DNA of 64,000 bases from Charina bottae (GCA_023362775.1 JALMGJ010000005.1:68717463-68781462), one strand, 5' to 3'. Positions 1-12,182 are shown, counted from the stretch's first letter. Notes: generated from the letters alone by a model not told the origin. Made by a program: numbers and translations.

Positions 1-60
1 AGTTAGGTTTACAAAGGAAAGAAAAATAATTCTGATGCAAAATGAGGACTGAATTAAAAC

Positions 61-220
61 TGTAGTCTTCATTGTATTGTCGAAGGCTTTCACGGCCGGA
101 GTTCAATGGCTGTTGTGGGTCTTCCGGGCTGTGTGGCCGTGTTCTGTGGTTTAGGAACCACAACTTCCAGAACACGGCCACACAGCCCGGAAGACCCACA
201 ACAGCCATTGTAGTCTTCAT
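61..220. repeat. Foldback insertion, probably Penelope-like terminal fragment
   Basis: Positions 104-146 and 168-210 form a perfect 43-bp inverted repeat around a 21-nt loop. The insertion is bounded by a 12-bp direct repeat, tgtagtcttcat, at 61-72 and 209-220, which reads as a target-site duplication. The arm text (ggctttcacggccgg followed by a ccgggctgtgtggccgtgtt stretch) resembles the terminal repeat of a Penelope-like family common in squamates. Penelope elements often leave 5' inverted copies. The family assignment is from memory; the hairpin and the duplication are seen directly. Confidence 0.65.
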
Positions 221-1295
221 GTTTAAAAGTTTATTCTGTTTTCACAACTTATACTTTTATAAAAGTATGTTTTACTTTTGTTATTGTTAGGTTGTTGCTG
301 TGTTTTGGTTCTCCTCCTTCATCCTTGCTGGCTGTCTCTTCCAGTTGCACTGAGCCAAAGCTGATTTCATGTTGCCATTTCCACATTGTCTGTAGTTTTC
401 CTCTGATCTCTTTCTCCTTCTTCTTCCTCCCATCTTTTTTTAAACTGCTGCTACAGCAAACATTGACAATGTTTCCATCTTCATTTGAGGCCATTTATAC
501 CTAGAATGTCTCCTTAGCAGAAGGAGCTGTTAGAGGGGAAAATCTGCTTCATTAGACTTGTAGGAGGTAAACACTTTCTCAACTATGCTCTTGGAAGGAA
601 GCTACATTTTGAGCAGGAGCTCTCCTCATGCTCCTCAATTTATACCTATCTGGCATCAGTGCTTTGCTGATGAGTTTTCATGATTTCACCTTTTGGGGCA
701 GTCAGATTATTTTCCTTCCAGTGCAAATACAATTAGTATAAATTACCAAGCTTCCATTTTGCAGTTTGTAATACTGGAGCATTGTGCTGCTTCTGTTGGT
801 CCCAATTGGACTTTAAGGGTACACATACACACTTTCCACTCGTACAGTTCTTTGTGTGTCCTGTGCTGGGATTTGTCTACTGACCCAGCACCAGGAATGT
901 ATCTCCAGGCCTCCTACATTTAGCAGCCTGATCTCTATGTAAACTCCATCTTCCAGGCACATCTCTATTAAAATTGACCCAGGGAAGCCAGAGGATGTTT
1001 CTACAAAATTTTGTCCCCAATAGAACATGAGAATTTCTCCAGGGAGACTGATTCCCAAACACCCTGTATATGTGTGGCTATCTCTACCAAATCTATCTCT
1101 AGGATATTTATAATAATATCCCTGTTAGTTTGGCCCCAAGATACCATGCACAGCTCATCCAATCAACCATTCCGTTTCCATTCAGCATGGCTGAGTCACA
1201 ACATTCAAGCCACAGGCCTCTTTAGTTTCTTGAGTAAGCTATAGCATGAGTTTAAGAATCAGACTAGACTGGGGTTTTAGAGCTTTTTTTTAAAC
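221..1295. other. Unassigned, no gene seen
   Basis: AT-rich sequence with only short chance ORFs. I see no splice-bounded exon, RNA gene or recognisable element. Confidence 0.5.
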
Positions 1296-1658
1296 TTAAA
1301 CCTTCATAAAAAGGTAAAGGTTCCCCCCACACATTTTGTGCAGTCGTGTCCGACTCTAGGGGCCGGTGCTCATCTCCGTTTGTTATCCGAAGAGCCAGCG
1401 TTGTCCGAAGACGCTTCCACGGTCATGTGGCCGGAATGATGCACGCGGAACGCTGTTACCTACCCACCAAAGTGGTACCTATTTATCTACTTGCATTTGC
1501 ATGCTTTCGAATTGCTAGGTTGGCAAGAGCTGGGGCGAGTGCGGGAGCTCACTCCGCACGCAGGGCTAGGGATTCGAACCTCCAAACTTGCGATCTTCCA
1601 ATCGACAAGCCTGGCGTCTTACCCGCTGAGCCACCACCCCCCTTTAAACCTTCATAAA
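1296..1658 (-). mobile_element. tRNA-derived SINE (Sauria-type), full length
   Basis: Read on the minus strand, the element starts with a tRNA-like head: box A-like tggctcagcggg and box B-like ggttcgaatcc. A conserved core follows (tagataaataggtaccact), and it ends in a tail containing gtcggacacgactg and aacctttacctt. The tail looks derived from an RTE/BovB-type LINE, as known for Sauria SINEs. The duplicated target ttaaaccttcataaa lies at 1296-1310 and 1644-1658, so the insert itself is 1311-1643. It is a Pol III-type retroposon mobilised in trans, not a functional tRNA gene. Confidence 0.85.
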
Positions 1659-3176
1659 TAATTATAAAATTCAGCATCTAAACTTTGGTAAATGATTGCA
1701 AGGCTCAGCATCCATCCTAATCTAAAGGAAGGGAGAGGAAAGAGGAGAGAACAGGACTAGGACATGGGGAAATGCCTTCCTTTCTACATTTGGTGTTCTC
1801 ATCATTCATTGTATTTCATCAATCTTTCTGAGGTAGGCTTAGGCTCAGGAAAACATAAACTAATGGAGCTCATTCATCCCTGAAGGCTGGTTGTCTTCTT
1901 CTGAATATGTTTCTCCTTCAAACCTTTAGGATTGGATATCCTCCTCCTCCTCATTTCAGCCCATACTTCCCATTGTTTTTTTTTTCAACCACACTTCTCA
2001 GTGTACAGAAGTTCCAATATTCCTCCCTTGCCCACTTCTTCAACTACGTCCACTTGCATGTGCATATGACTGTAGCTGGCTCTCTGTGCAGGCATTTTGA
2101 TTCTGTTTCTTGACCCTCATGACAGTCTATAGTCAGCTTGCTTTAGGTATTTTAGCTTGTTGTTATGTATCAATTTTTTTCTTCTTCTGACAACTCAGTG
2201 ACTAGTTTCCCTGCAAAATCTAAACAGGTCTGGGAGGGAGGAAAGCAAGTAAAATAAATCAAGAGGCTTTATGCCCTTTTGCAGAACTATACCAAAGCAA
2301 TAAAAAATCAGTATTTCTGACATGGCTTCATACACTGTATTTATCACTTGGGGGCACACCATTTACTAATTTGCAGGAACTCTTGTCTCATCCTACCTCG
2401 CACCACCTGAATTCAGAGTCTGTGGTAGGTTTCCCAGGCAATTTATGAGAGTACCTGAAATTAATCCTTCTAGTCAGTTGCTAATCAGGTTCACAATCCT
2501 AGTAAAAAGCACTTAGTTTTATTTTCTTCATTTATATAAACAGCATGCACTGAAGTCTTGCCTCACTCCACCTACTGACCTCTGGGCTCAAATATGCTAT
2601 TATTTTTCCTCCCCCCCCCCTTCAGAAAGTGGCATTAAGCTGTCACCTAGAACCAGGTGGGGAATGCCAGTCAGCTGCAGAACTAAAGTTTCATGTCATG
2701 CCAATTTGCAATGGGAATTTTTGTAGAGGAAAAATAATGCCTTAATGGCCAAGAAGCTTTCCTCTCATACTAGGAGTTCAGATGTTTTTGCAAAACAGTG
2801 AGACAAATGCACCCAGCATTATTGAAAATATTGGGGGTAGCAGGAAGGGCTACAATATATATTTTTTCTTCTTCCTGTATGGGAGCAAGATTATTTTTAT
2901 TACTATTGGTCAGTGGGAGGCAGCATTGATTGCATCATTGTGTTCCCTGGCTCTTTTCAGTGTTCTGAGGCTAACAGGAGTCAAAATAATTTCATGGCCA
3001 TCTTCAAAACTCTTCAGAAGAATCTGGGAGTGGAAACAGTGTGATGCAAAAGTGCCTAGGGTGTATTTAGAGAGAGGCTTTGTGGTGTGGAAATGACCTA
3101 AGAACATTTTTAATGCTTGCCAAAAAAAAGGGGAGGGAAAATAAAGAAATAGGAAAAGGAAATGAGGAAGTGAGAG
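1659..3176. other. Unassigned, no gene seen
   Basis: No exon or element recognised. A C10 run lies near 2612-2621. Short ORFs here have no recognisable domain. Confidence 0.45.
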
Positions 3177-3229
3177 AAGGAAGGAAGGAAGGAAGGAAGG
3201 AAGGAAGGAAGGAAGGAAGGAAGGAAGGA
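3177..3229. repeat. (GGAA)n microsatellite
   Basis: About 13 uninterrupted copies of the tetramer GGAA on the plus strand. It creates the poly-Pro-Ser-Phe stretch seen in a chance minus-strand ORF. Confidence 0.95.
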
Positions 3230-3354
3230 TAAATCAGAGGAAGATACTCCAGCCTCAGAAATGTTAAGAATTCTCCAATCCCCTGAAAATGGGGGCATGC
3301 AACCCCTCCCCATGTGAATCTTTAAAACACAGCACTAAACCCATAAATTGTCAT

Positions 3355-3900
3355 GGCATCTCATGAGACAGAAGGAACGTTTTATCACATGTGGACATGT
3401 TAAAAAAACCAACAGTACTGGAAGACATACATAATATAGTGCAGAAAATCTTGCAATTTAAATTTGAAATGAAACCACAACTTTTTCTAATAAGTATAAT
3501 CTCAGAAAAAATTAACAAGAAACATCATAATTTAATGAAATATATGCTTATAAGTGAGAAAAAATCTCGCTCAACACTGGAAAAAAGACACAATTCCTAC
3601 AGTATGTGATTGGGAACTTAAACTTGGAGAACATGCAGCAATGGCAAAACTAACAGTATATATTACAGTATACACAATAGAAGTTTAGCTAAATTCAAGC
3701 AAGAATAGTTCCCATGCATACAACACACCACACAGCATGGCAAATATAATCACTTGCAGTCTGGCTTCTAAGGGAGCCTAAATGTCTACAAATATTGCAA
3801 ATTAGCAGATGTATAAAAAACGGGGAGTCAGAAACCCTTATTATTTTCCTTTTTCTCTTTTTTTCTTTTGGTAATTGATTCTTGCTAAATGTGTTTATGT
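3355..3900 (+). pseudogene. L1 ORF2 C-terminus, decayed fragment
   Basis: Plus-strand translation gives the L1 ORF2 C-terminal Cys region (GTFYHMWTC near 3370-3400) and then a segment with IHNIVQKILQF and ISEKINKKHHNLMKY. This aligns residue for residue with the better preserved L1 at 25.6-26.0 kb. Stops and shifts break the frame. The T-rich stretch after 3840 resembles the L1 3' UTR. It is a dead 5'-truncated LINE fragment. Confidence 0.75.
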
Positions 3901-4049
3901 TTTCCTTTTATTAATAATATACATTAATTATATTAATATACATATAACTTCTATATGAAAATGTACATTATATTAATTAATACACACACATACATACTAA
4001 GTAACAATACAAGGGAGACTCTAATAAGTAATCAGCTTAAGATCAAAAC

Positions 4050-4314
4050 TTCTAGTACAGAGCTTTCCAAACTGTGTGTCGGGACACGTTGGTGTGTCGG
4101 CTGCAGTGTCTGGGTGTGTCACGGCTGCTGCTGCCTCCTGGCTTCCGCGCAGGTCCTAGTGCCTGCCTTGTGCCTTGCTGCCTCCAAACCAGCTGTGATT
4201 CCGCGCAGGTCCTAGTGCCTGCCTTGTGCCCTGCTGTAAGAGTGTGTCGTGAAATGATGCATGTCTAAAAAGTGTGTTACCAACATGAAAAGTTTGGAAA
4301 GCTCTGTTCTAGTA
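4050..4314. mobile_element. hAT-type MITE, 249 bp, with 8-bp TSD
   Basis: The element at 4058-4306 has terminal inverted repeats: cagagctttccaaact at the left and agtttggaaagctctg at the right. The 8-bp duplication ttctagta sits at 4050-4057 and 4307-4314. Eight-base duplications and CAG...CTG ends are typical of hAT transposons. The interior has no transposase but carries a 38-bp direct repeat (4143-4180 and 4199-4236, one mismatch). It is a non-autonomous element moved by a hAT transposase in trans. Confidence 0.9.
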
Positions 4315-4389
4315 TATAATAAGTATTTTGCTCTGAGTTGTAGTGGTTCTTTTTCAATGTTATACTCAACTTTGGATGAAAAAGCTAAA

Positions 4390-4680
4390 AAGCAGCTCAC
4401 TTTATGGTACAGTTTAAAAGTTTGGAAGGGCAAGGCCACCTTTCTCTTTGGAATCTTGTAGGATTTTTTGTTTAACTGTGGGTCTTTTCCCACTCCATAT
4501 AAATTTAATGACAGTTTCTTGCCATTCTTGTAAGATCCCGAGATTGGAATTGGTGCCATTTGAAATAAATAGTTTATCACGAGTAGTACATTCATTTTGA
4601 TAATTGCAATAGATCCTAACCAAGAATAATGAATATACTGTTGAATGTCCCAATGAAATATTTTGAAAAAAATACTGACT
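4390..4680 (-). pseudogene. L1 ORF2 fragment, decayed
   Basis: Minus-strand translation contains FIWSGKRPTVKQKILQ and GGLALPNFKLYHK, the conserved block after the RT domain of vertebrate L1 ORF2. Upstream and downstream parts of the ORF are missing or shifted between frames. It cannot encode an active protein. Confidence 0.8.
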
Positions 4681-4869
4681 TAAGTATTTGGCACAACCCT
4701 ATTCAAAATTATTAAGCCCTATAATATTTGGAATATGTGAAGGCTTTATTGCATTTTTCTGGTGTACAATCAAGGAAAAAAGAGTAACATGGTAAATATT
4801 TGGCAATTACTTGATGATGTTAGTATTCCAGTAAGTGTTAAATTAAAAAAAACCACAAGGGACAAGGTT

Positions 4870-5108
4870 TATTTTTTTTTAAAAAAAATATTTTGTATCC
4901 TACCTTTATTATTTTTACAAATAACTCATACAGTACCTATTACTCCTTCCTCCTCCTATTTTCCCCACAACAGCAACCCTGTGAGGTGAGTTGGGCTGAG
5001 AGTGTGTGACTGGCCCAAGGTCACCCAGCCGGCTTTCATGCCTAAGGCGGGACTAAAACTCACAGACTCCTGGTTTCTATCTCAGCACCTTAACCACTAG
5101 ACCAAACT
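4870..5108 (-). mobile_element. tRNA-derived SINE with LINE-like tail
   Basis: On the minus strand a tRNA-like head (tggtctagtggttaagg-type box A, gagttctagtcccgcc-type box B) is followed by tgaccttgggccagtcac, a motif also found in CORE/MIR-like SINEs. It ends in a tail similar to CR1/L2-group LINE 3' ends. Sister copies lie at 27645-27935 and 56781-57028. This copy has mutations in both boxes. Confidence 0.8.
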
Positions 5109-5375
5109 CACAATCATTAGGATGCTCATTAAATACTAAAAGTGGAACTGTGGTTTTTATATAACTTACAGGAAGCAAGTACAAAGACTATACTGTTATC
5201 AGTTTAATATTACCTCTGATTAACTTTCATTAAGTCACCAAATCCATGAGCCTGCACATTCAACAATTTTCTCTATGTTTTATTTGATTATTCAAACTTA
5301 GAACCTTCCCCACTTTAGAGTTGAAGTACTATCACACACCCTTCAGCATGATAGTAATCAAGAATGGGTAATTAT

Positions 5376-7600
5376 TTTATTTATTGGATTTATATTACCG
5401 CCCATCTTCTCCACAAGGAGAACTCTGGGCGGTTCACAACCAAACCATCGTTAAAATACAAAACGTTCCTAAAACAAATATACAAAAAATATAAAATATC
5501 ATTAAAATTCTTAAACAATATAAATAGAATAATATGAAATAAAATCAAGATGGCTACAGTTCTCAAATTCTAAGCATAAGGGCCACTCTCTATCCATGCT
5601 AGGGTGCTAGCCATCCCCAAGAATGACTGTTTCCCCTCCTGTCCCAGGCTTGGTGACAAAACCAGGTTTTCAGTTTTTTTCTGAAGTCCAGGAGTGAGGG
5701 GGCCTGTCTCACCTCTGGGGGAAGGATGTTCCAGAGGGCGGGAGCAACTGCAGAGAAGGCACGTTTCCGAGACCCTGCTAGGTGGAATTCTTTTACGGAA
5801 GGGATCCGTAACATGCCCTCTCTGCATGATCGGGTGGGACAGGTCGATGTAATAGGGACGAGACGGTCCCTCAGGTAACCTGGCCCCATGCCATGTAGGG
5901 CTTTAAAGGTCATAACCAACACCTTGAATTGAACCCGGAAGCAAACTGGAACTCAGTGCAGCTCACGGAGCAAAGGTGTTACATGTGCTGATCTTGGTGC
6001 ACCTAAGATTGACCACGCGGCCGCATTCTGGATCAGTTGTAGCTTCCGGATATTCTTCAAGGGTAGCCCCATGTAGAGCACATTACAGTAGTCTATATGT
6101 GAGATAACTAGGGCATGAGTGACTGTTCAAAGGGCCTCTCGATCTAGGAAAGGATGTAACTGGCATACAACACGAAGTTGGCTAAAGGCTCTCCTGGCCA
6201 CGACTGCCACCTGCTCTTCGAGCAGGAGTTGTGAGTCCAAGAGGACCCCCAAGTTATGTACTGGGTCTGTCTGGGGTAGTGCAGCCCCATCCAGCACCAA
6301 AGATGACAAACTCTTAGATATTGAGGGGCCATTAATCCACAGCCACTCCGTCTTACTTGGGTTCAGCTGAAGCCTGTTGTTTCCCATCCAGGCCCCCACA
6401 GCCCCCAGGCACCTAGAGAGGGTGGTCATGGCATCACTTACTTCACCTGGGATGGAGATGTATAATTGGGTATCATCAGCATACTGGTGATACCTCATCC
6501 CATGGTGACAGATGATTTCGCCCAGCGGCTTCATGTAGATGTTAAAAAGGAGTGAAGAGAGTACTGAACCCTGTGGCACCCCACAAAGGAGAGGCTGTGG
6601 GCCAGATCTCTTGCTCCCTATCAACACCAATTGGAACCGGCCCTGGAGGAAGGTGAACCAGCGCAAAACCACGCCGCCCACCCCCAACTCTCTGAGCCGA
6701 ACCAAAAGGATACCATGGTCAACAGTATCGAAAGCTGCTGAGAGGTCAAGGAGAGCTAGGATGGATGCACTGCCCCCATCCCGCTCCCGCCAGAGATCAT
6801 CCATAAGTGCGACCAATGCCGATTCCGTCCCATATCCGGGCCTGAAACCTGACTGAAAGGGGTCTAGATAATCCATTTCATCTTGAATCCTCTGGAGCTG
6901 CAGCACCACCACTTTCTCAACCACTTTCCCCAAAAAGGGGAGGTGGGAGACTGGACAGAAATTGTCCAGTATAGTGGGGTCCAGCGATGGTTTCTTGAGG
7001 AGGGGGCGCACCAGTGCCTCCTTAAAGACCATCGGAAACACCCCCTCTCTCAAGGATGTATTTACCATCATCTGGACCCAACCACACGTTCCCTCCCAGG
7101 CTGCTTTCACCAGCCAGGAGGGACATGGATCTAATAAACAAGTGGTGGCGCTAACAGTCCGAAGGATCCTATCTACTTCCTCAGGCCCAACAGGATTAAA
7201 CTGTTCCCAGATAACAGAATAAGTACATCCCCCAGGTATCTCACCAGACTCTGACTCATGCTTGGAGTCCAACTTGGAGCGTATCCGAGCGATTTTATCC
7301 TGCAGATGCTCTGAAAACTCCTCGGCACGGCCCTGTAGATGGGTTTCTAGATCTCCTTTTCCCAGGAGTGACCGGGTGATCTTAAACAGGGCTGCCGGGT
7401 GGCATTCTGCAGATGCAATAAGAGTGGAGAAATACTGTTGTTTCGCCGCTCTTACCACCACAAGGTAGGCCTTAACTGCGGCTCTAGCTTGTGTTCGGTC
7501 GGGTTCGGTCTTTGTCTACCTCCAGCGGCACTCTAGACGTCTCTTAATCCTCTTCAGAACCCTAATAATAGGGTCTTTCCCCCTGCTGGGTTGAAGTATT
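5376..7600 (-). mobile_element. 5'-truncated CR1/L2-group LINE
   Basis: A minus-strand non-LTR retrotransposon about 2.2 kb long. The 3' end lies at 5376-5460 and shows the family hallmark: an accgcccagagt-type hairpin followed by an A/T-rich tail. The reverse transcriptase occupies most of the body. The endonuclease domain is missing, so the copy is 5'-truncated, as usual for target-primed reverse transcription. The second copy at 15.0-17.4 kb is from the same family. I do not assign a subfamily (CR1, L2 or L3). Confidence 0.9.
5599..7461 (-). pseudogene. LINE reverse transcriptase ORF, nearly open
   Basis: The frame from 7461 runs open for 444 codons and shows the RT blocks in order: FLGKVVEKVV, QSGFRPGYGTESAL, LLDLSAAFDTVDH, GVPQGSVLSSLLFNIYM and the catalytic QYADDTQLY (near 6470-6490). 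After a TGA at about 6125 the same frame continues with a second stop near 5957. It ends with the conserved C-terminal block (TFKALHGMGPGYLRDRL, ALWNILPPEVRQAP). RT would copy the LINE RNA at the nicked target. With two in-frame stops and no endonuclease this copy is inactive but not old. The start codon is not determined because the 5' end is lost. Confidence 0.9.
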
Positions 7601-8326
7601 AAGTCTGTGTGTGCATACACATACAGATACGCCATGTAAATACTATAAATTTGCCAATCTCTATACTGTTTCTGTTGCCTGCTTCAAGTTCTCATGGTTA
7701 CTGACTTCCCTCCAAGATAATACTTCACAAAGTATAACAGATTTTATAGATCTTGAAGCTCCATTGAACAGTGTGGAAAAAAGAGGGAAAACTATACTTT
7801 AATTTTGGTACAACTAACTGCATTTTGAACCTGTTTCATTCATGGGCTATAGGACAGAATGAAGGCAATGTGGAAACAGGGCAGAAAAAAAATGTTGGGT
7901 CATGTTTGTTTCAGGGAAACCTACTTTTAAATTTGGTTTGTAGTACACATTTTCTTCATACTTAAATTGCAAATATATGCTGGTTTATAGTCAGAGATAT
8001 TATTTGAATGTCTTTGATTCTTTTTAAAAATGTATGAGTTTCAAAATAATCATAGAACTTGTGTTCACATCAAATTAATTAATCAGATTTGGAGACAAAT
8101 TAATTAATAAGAAAAAAACCTTTTTAACTAAGTTGTTTCAGAGGTGTGTGTTTCTATAATGTTACAGCCTTCTATATTACCAAGTTTCCTTCTTTATTTT
8201 ATGACCTGATTCCTAATTTAAAGCCATAAGCCTTAAATTCTATTGCTCTTATCCATGGAATCCTACCCAAATCCTGTTTTCTGGTATATCCATTTTTCCC
8301 TGCCCTCTCCACTACTAGATTTCAAG
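7601..8326. other. Unassigned, no gene seen
   Basis: Flanking sequence upstream of the LINE 5' end. AT-rich, with nothing recognised. Confidence 0.4.
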
Positions 8327-8756
8327 AATTAGCCAGTGTATCTAAAATACAAAATAGAAAATACGGAAAACCTAGAAAATATTGCTAAAGAAAAAAGAAA
8401 AAACTATAAAAGTGCAAATAGACAGAAAGCAAAAACGGGAAAAGTGACTTCTGACTTTTCCAATACAGATAAATTTACAAGTATAATTTCTTACCATTAA
8501 TTAACCCATAGTAACATTATTTCTATTAAAACAAACCATTTAATCATTAAAACCCAAAGTCAAAGCTTCATTTTTTTCCACCACAAGCAAGTAATCTAGA
8601 AGTGGTTGCCAAGCAGATATAAATCCAGAAACTGAGTGTTCTCTAATTAATGCTGTTAGTTTAGCCATTTGAGCCAGATTCATTAATTTAACAATCCAAT
8701 CTTCAACCATATACTTTGAAAATTAATAAAGTTCTTTTAAAAAAAATTAGCCAGTG
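8327..8756. mobile_element. L1-related retro-insertion with 12-bp TSD, orientation mixed
   Basis: The direct repeat aattagccagtg flanks the insert (8327-8338 and 8745-8756). The left half (about 8370-8510) matches, in antisense orientation, the L1 3' region seen at 22976 and 41870 (shared gtgacttctgactt). The right end, however, has an AATAAA-like signal and an A-run on the plus strand. A 5'-inverted (twin-primed) L1 copy would explain both facts. The orientation call is an inference. Confidence 0.55.
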
Positions 8757-10600
8757 AACTCATATCCATATGACAATGACCATTACTACCACCTCCTCCC
8801 CATCTTACCCATTTTCATAACACAAACCTCTTAGACTATAGTTCTTGCAAATTCAAAATATTTCTAAGAACATGTGACCTCTACATGTAAGGTGTGCCAG
8901 TAGGAATGAACACGCTACTATAATCTCCTTTGTTGACCTCCCAAAAGGAATTCTTTTAAACTGTGTGCATATCTTCCAGAGAGAGAAGTGATTTTTCTAC
9001 TGTGAATGGCAGACTGAGCACTATATTCATATGTCGTAAAGCCTATTTGGGTCTGTTAACACCCTTAGGTGCTGTTATGTGGGATGCCCTTAAGGACTTG
9101 ATCTGAGCTTTGACATTCTCCCAGCCCCTTTCATGCATTGCAAGATCAGTTTCTGAAGACCAAAGTTATTTGTGTTTTAGTGCTGTATGCCTGCCTGTTT
9201 TCTCATGGGTTTAGTTGAATATTTTATATTGATTATTGACATTACAGAAGTTTACTGAAATGATTCACATCATATGACAGATGTGGAGATAGTAGCTGAT
9301 GGCAAAAAATATGTCTAAATAATATACCAGCCTGACATTTCTTGACTAGCTTATTTATCCCTTGGCCACATTTATCTTTTGTGAGCTGCTCAGATTCTTT
9401 CTGTGATTATGAATGACACATCTTAAGGCAGCACATTTTGCTTTATATATATATTTTAAAAAGTTAGTGGCCGTGTTGCCTGTTCTGACAATGAGCTATG
9501 TAGAGTAATTTTGAAAGTGTAATGGGGCTCTCTGTAATTTATACGTCTCCTGGGAATTCTTTGTTCTGAATATCAGGTGATGTAGCAGATTGGCTATTTT
9601 CCTTCAGTAATGCATGTCAGCCAAATTTGATGGATCTGCCGAATCCACAACTCAGACATTCCTTGTGATGCAAATTAAGCTTCTTTAAACTTTATTCACT
9701 TACTTGATTCAAGTACATCTGATTACTCCTTAATCCTGAACATGAATAATCACCAACAGTTAGCAGTATAATATCATAACGTATGACTGTAATAATGTCA
9801 CTGGAGCAGGCATCTAATTACTTTCATCAGTGCCAAAAAAACACAGAAAAACCCAGTTGTATAGAAAACCAATGTAGCTCTACTGAACTATATCCTTTTT
9901 AGATCCTTACTGTCCTACTGATACTGATCCATGCATTACAGAGTTGAGAATTGAATATGGTAATGACATTTCAGATCCTATTTCTGCACTGGGTACATTA
10001 GAATTAATCAGAATTTATTTATGCCTTGAGATTCTGCACGGGTTGAGATTAGTACCCATTTTACATACCAATTAGGCCTCCTGAGGCAAAATGCTGCCAT
10101 AAGTACAGAGCATTTGAACAGTGTTTATGGAATGCCAGCTCTACTTGTTTTCCATATTAAATAGAGACTGAGCCTTGTGGGAGCTTTTTACTGTAATAAT
10201 ATTTAAAACAGCCATTGATTACCTACATAAATAGAGAGTGTAGCTTCCAGGAAGTGGATTCAAACAATTGAGTTTAATAATGGATGGGATATGGATGAGC
10301 AAGGTGAGACTGAATTCACATTAGATGGTATAAAAATCCTGGTTCCTGGATTGGGATTCAACTTTTTGTGAAACATTGGGTTTGTAAGCTGGGAGCACTT
10401 CTTGATCTTATGCACAAGTGAATGTTCAGGTGATAGCAGTTGCAGGGATTGCTTATGTAACTCTGTTAAGCTGTTGATCTGGCAGCAGTTATTCATGATT
10501 TGGTTACATCCATGTCTTGGTTATCCTTGCCTTGATATGGACTTCTGCAGTACTCTTTGTTTAGGCTACTCTTGAAGAGTGCTACATTTGGCAAGTAGTT
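8757..10600. other. Gene-free stretch, candidate conserved non-coding DNA
   Basis: No transposon signature was found. The stretch 8960-10230 has few repeats and many homeodomain-like cores (TAATTA, TTAATCC, GATTA) with moderate complexity. Vertebrate enhancers in large introns often look like this. I have no alignment, so conservation is only a hypothesis. Confidence 0.3.
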
Positions 10601-10604
10601 TACT

Positions 10605-10805
10605 GATTGATTGATGATGTGCCATCAAGTCATTGTCAACTCTTAGCAACCACACAAATAGGTTTTCTCCACCATGATCTGTCCCTAACCTGCTCCTTCA
10701 GCTCTTCCAATGATGCACCCATTGCTACTTTAACTGAGTCTATCCACCTTGCTCTTGGTTGTCCTCTTCTTTTTACAAAGAAAACCACATGGATCATTTA
10801 CTAAT
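10605..10805 (-). mobile_element. RTE/BovB-like LINE 3' end, decayed
   Basis: The minus-strand reading gives the 3' ORF tail and UTR typical of RTE/BovB elements. A Lys/Arg-rich start (AAAAAGAAGAGG) is followed by a segment encoding a WIDS-like patch and then TTGATGGCAC near the end. Other decayed ends of this kind lie at 18301-18440 and 40991-41213. Confidence 0.6.
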
Positions 10806-10837
10806 GGTGCACAATATTATAATACTGATATTGAAAG

Positions 10838-11180
10838 ATGTGCACTAGTTCTCAATTGGTTTCCAGGATCAGTTCAAAATGTTGGCTTTAACCTTTGAAG
10901 CTTTGAATAACGTATTACTTGTCTGTCTGATGGACTGTTCAGTATCAAGGACTAAGGGACAAGCCATTTTGGAAGCACCTTTTCTCACAGAAACCTACTT
11001 ATTAGCCACACAAAAATGAATCTCTTCTTGCCCAGTGTCACCCTGAAGTGTGGAGTGCTTTTCCCTGACAGCTAAAATTTATAATTGCTTTTCAGAAAAA
11101 GTTAAATCACATCTTTTATGAATTGGCCTCTCAAAATTTTTAATCATAGTTTAACTGCTTTGTTAATATAGAGTGTCATT
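10838..11180 (+). pseudogene. Decayed CR1/L2-group LINE C-terminus
   Basis: The plus strand around 10850-10910 resembles the conserved HWLPV-F-FK-L-TFKAL block, seen intact near 16840-16920. A mutated C-terminal segment follows (TFSHRNL and CGVLFP-like residues). Many stops and indels mark it as ancient. Confidence 0.5.
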
Positions 11181-12180
11181 GTACTGCACCAGTTAAAATG
11201 TTGGATATTTTTTCAATGACAGAAACATATTCAGCCAGTCACCCAATCAACCTCACAATAAGGCAGGAATGCTATGGAGGACACTTTGAGAGAAAGGAGC
11301 AAAATAAAACTAATAAATAATTAAAGTTCTAATATGGTTTCAGTGTTTTTTTTAAAATCATTTTTATCTTTGTAATTTTTGATGTCCTTGTGACTTTTTT
11401 CAGAAGCATTTGTGAAGTTCAAATTGGGAACTATGTATGATGTCTTGAGTTCTTCAGAAGAAATAACAAGCTATAAACAAAATCCATGTGGAAGACAATG
11501 CCAGATTTTTTTTTCAGTTCTAGAGCAGACATTGTGGATTTTTGCAGAACAGCTCTTGAAAGAAGGCTGAAAAATACCTTCAGCTTAGATTTTTAACATC
11601 TAACAAGGCATCCATAAGGACAGGGGCAAATGACAAATAGGCATTGCAAAATTGTGCTACAAGCCCTCCCACTTTTGTATGTGTGTCATGAAGTCACAGG
11701 CATGTGCATAAGGGACAGAGCTTGCATCTCAGCATCAAGATTCATGTTTTGTCATTCGATGAAATCCAGAATTTATGGATACCTGGATCTGAGTGATAAC
11801 TCTTATGCCACCACAGAAGACTATCTACTTCGCTTAAATTCCCCATGCACTGGTGTTGTTCAGAGGCAATCCTATATCTTATTTGTATCACCTTCCCCAA
11901 ATTGATGTCCTCCAGAAGTGTTAGGATATTACCCCTAAAATCCTATCTGGGAATTTATTGGGTTAGGGTGAAGATCAACCCAGTGTCACAGAAGCTTGAA
12001 AATGCTTCTCTTTTTACAGTGTCTTTGTTTGTTTCATAAGCAGTTCTTATTTCGCAGGGGCTGGTAAGTATTTAAAAGCTATACATTAAAGAAGGAATAT
12101 GAGCCTCAGAATGGCAGCCATATAGTACATGCCTCTGAAAAGGAGGTTAGATTTTATTGAAGAACAACACAACAAAAATA
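11181..12180. other. Unassigned, no gene seen
   Basis: A plus-strand ORF of 91 codons at 11630-11905 has no recognisable domain or splice context. I regard it as chance. Confidence 0.4.
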
Positions 12181-12182
12181 AT

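Noticed and set aside
1311..1643. tRNA gene from box A and box B
   Set aside because: The head is followed by a SINE core and tail and flanked by a target duplication; it does not fold as a complete cloverleaf.
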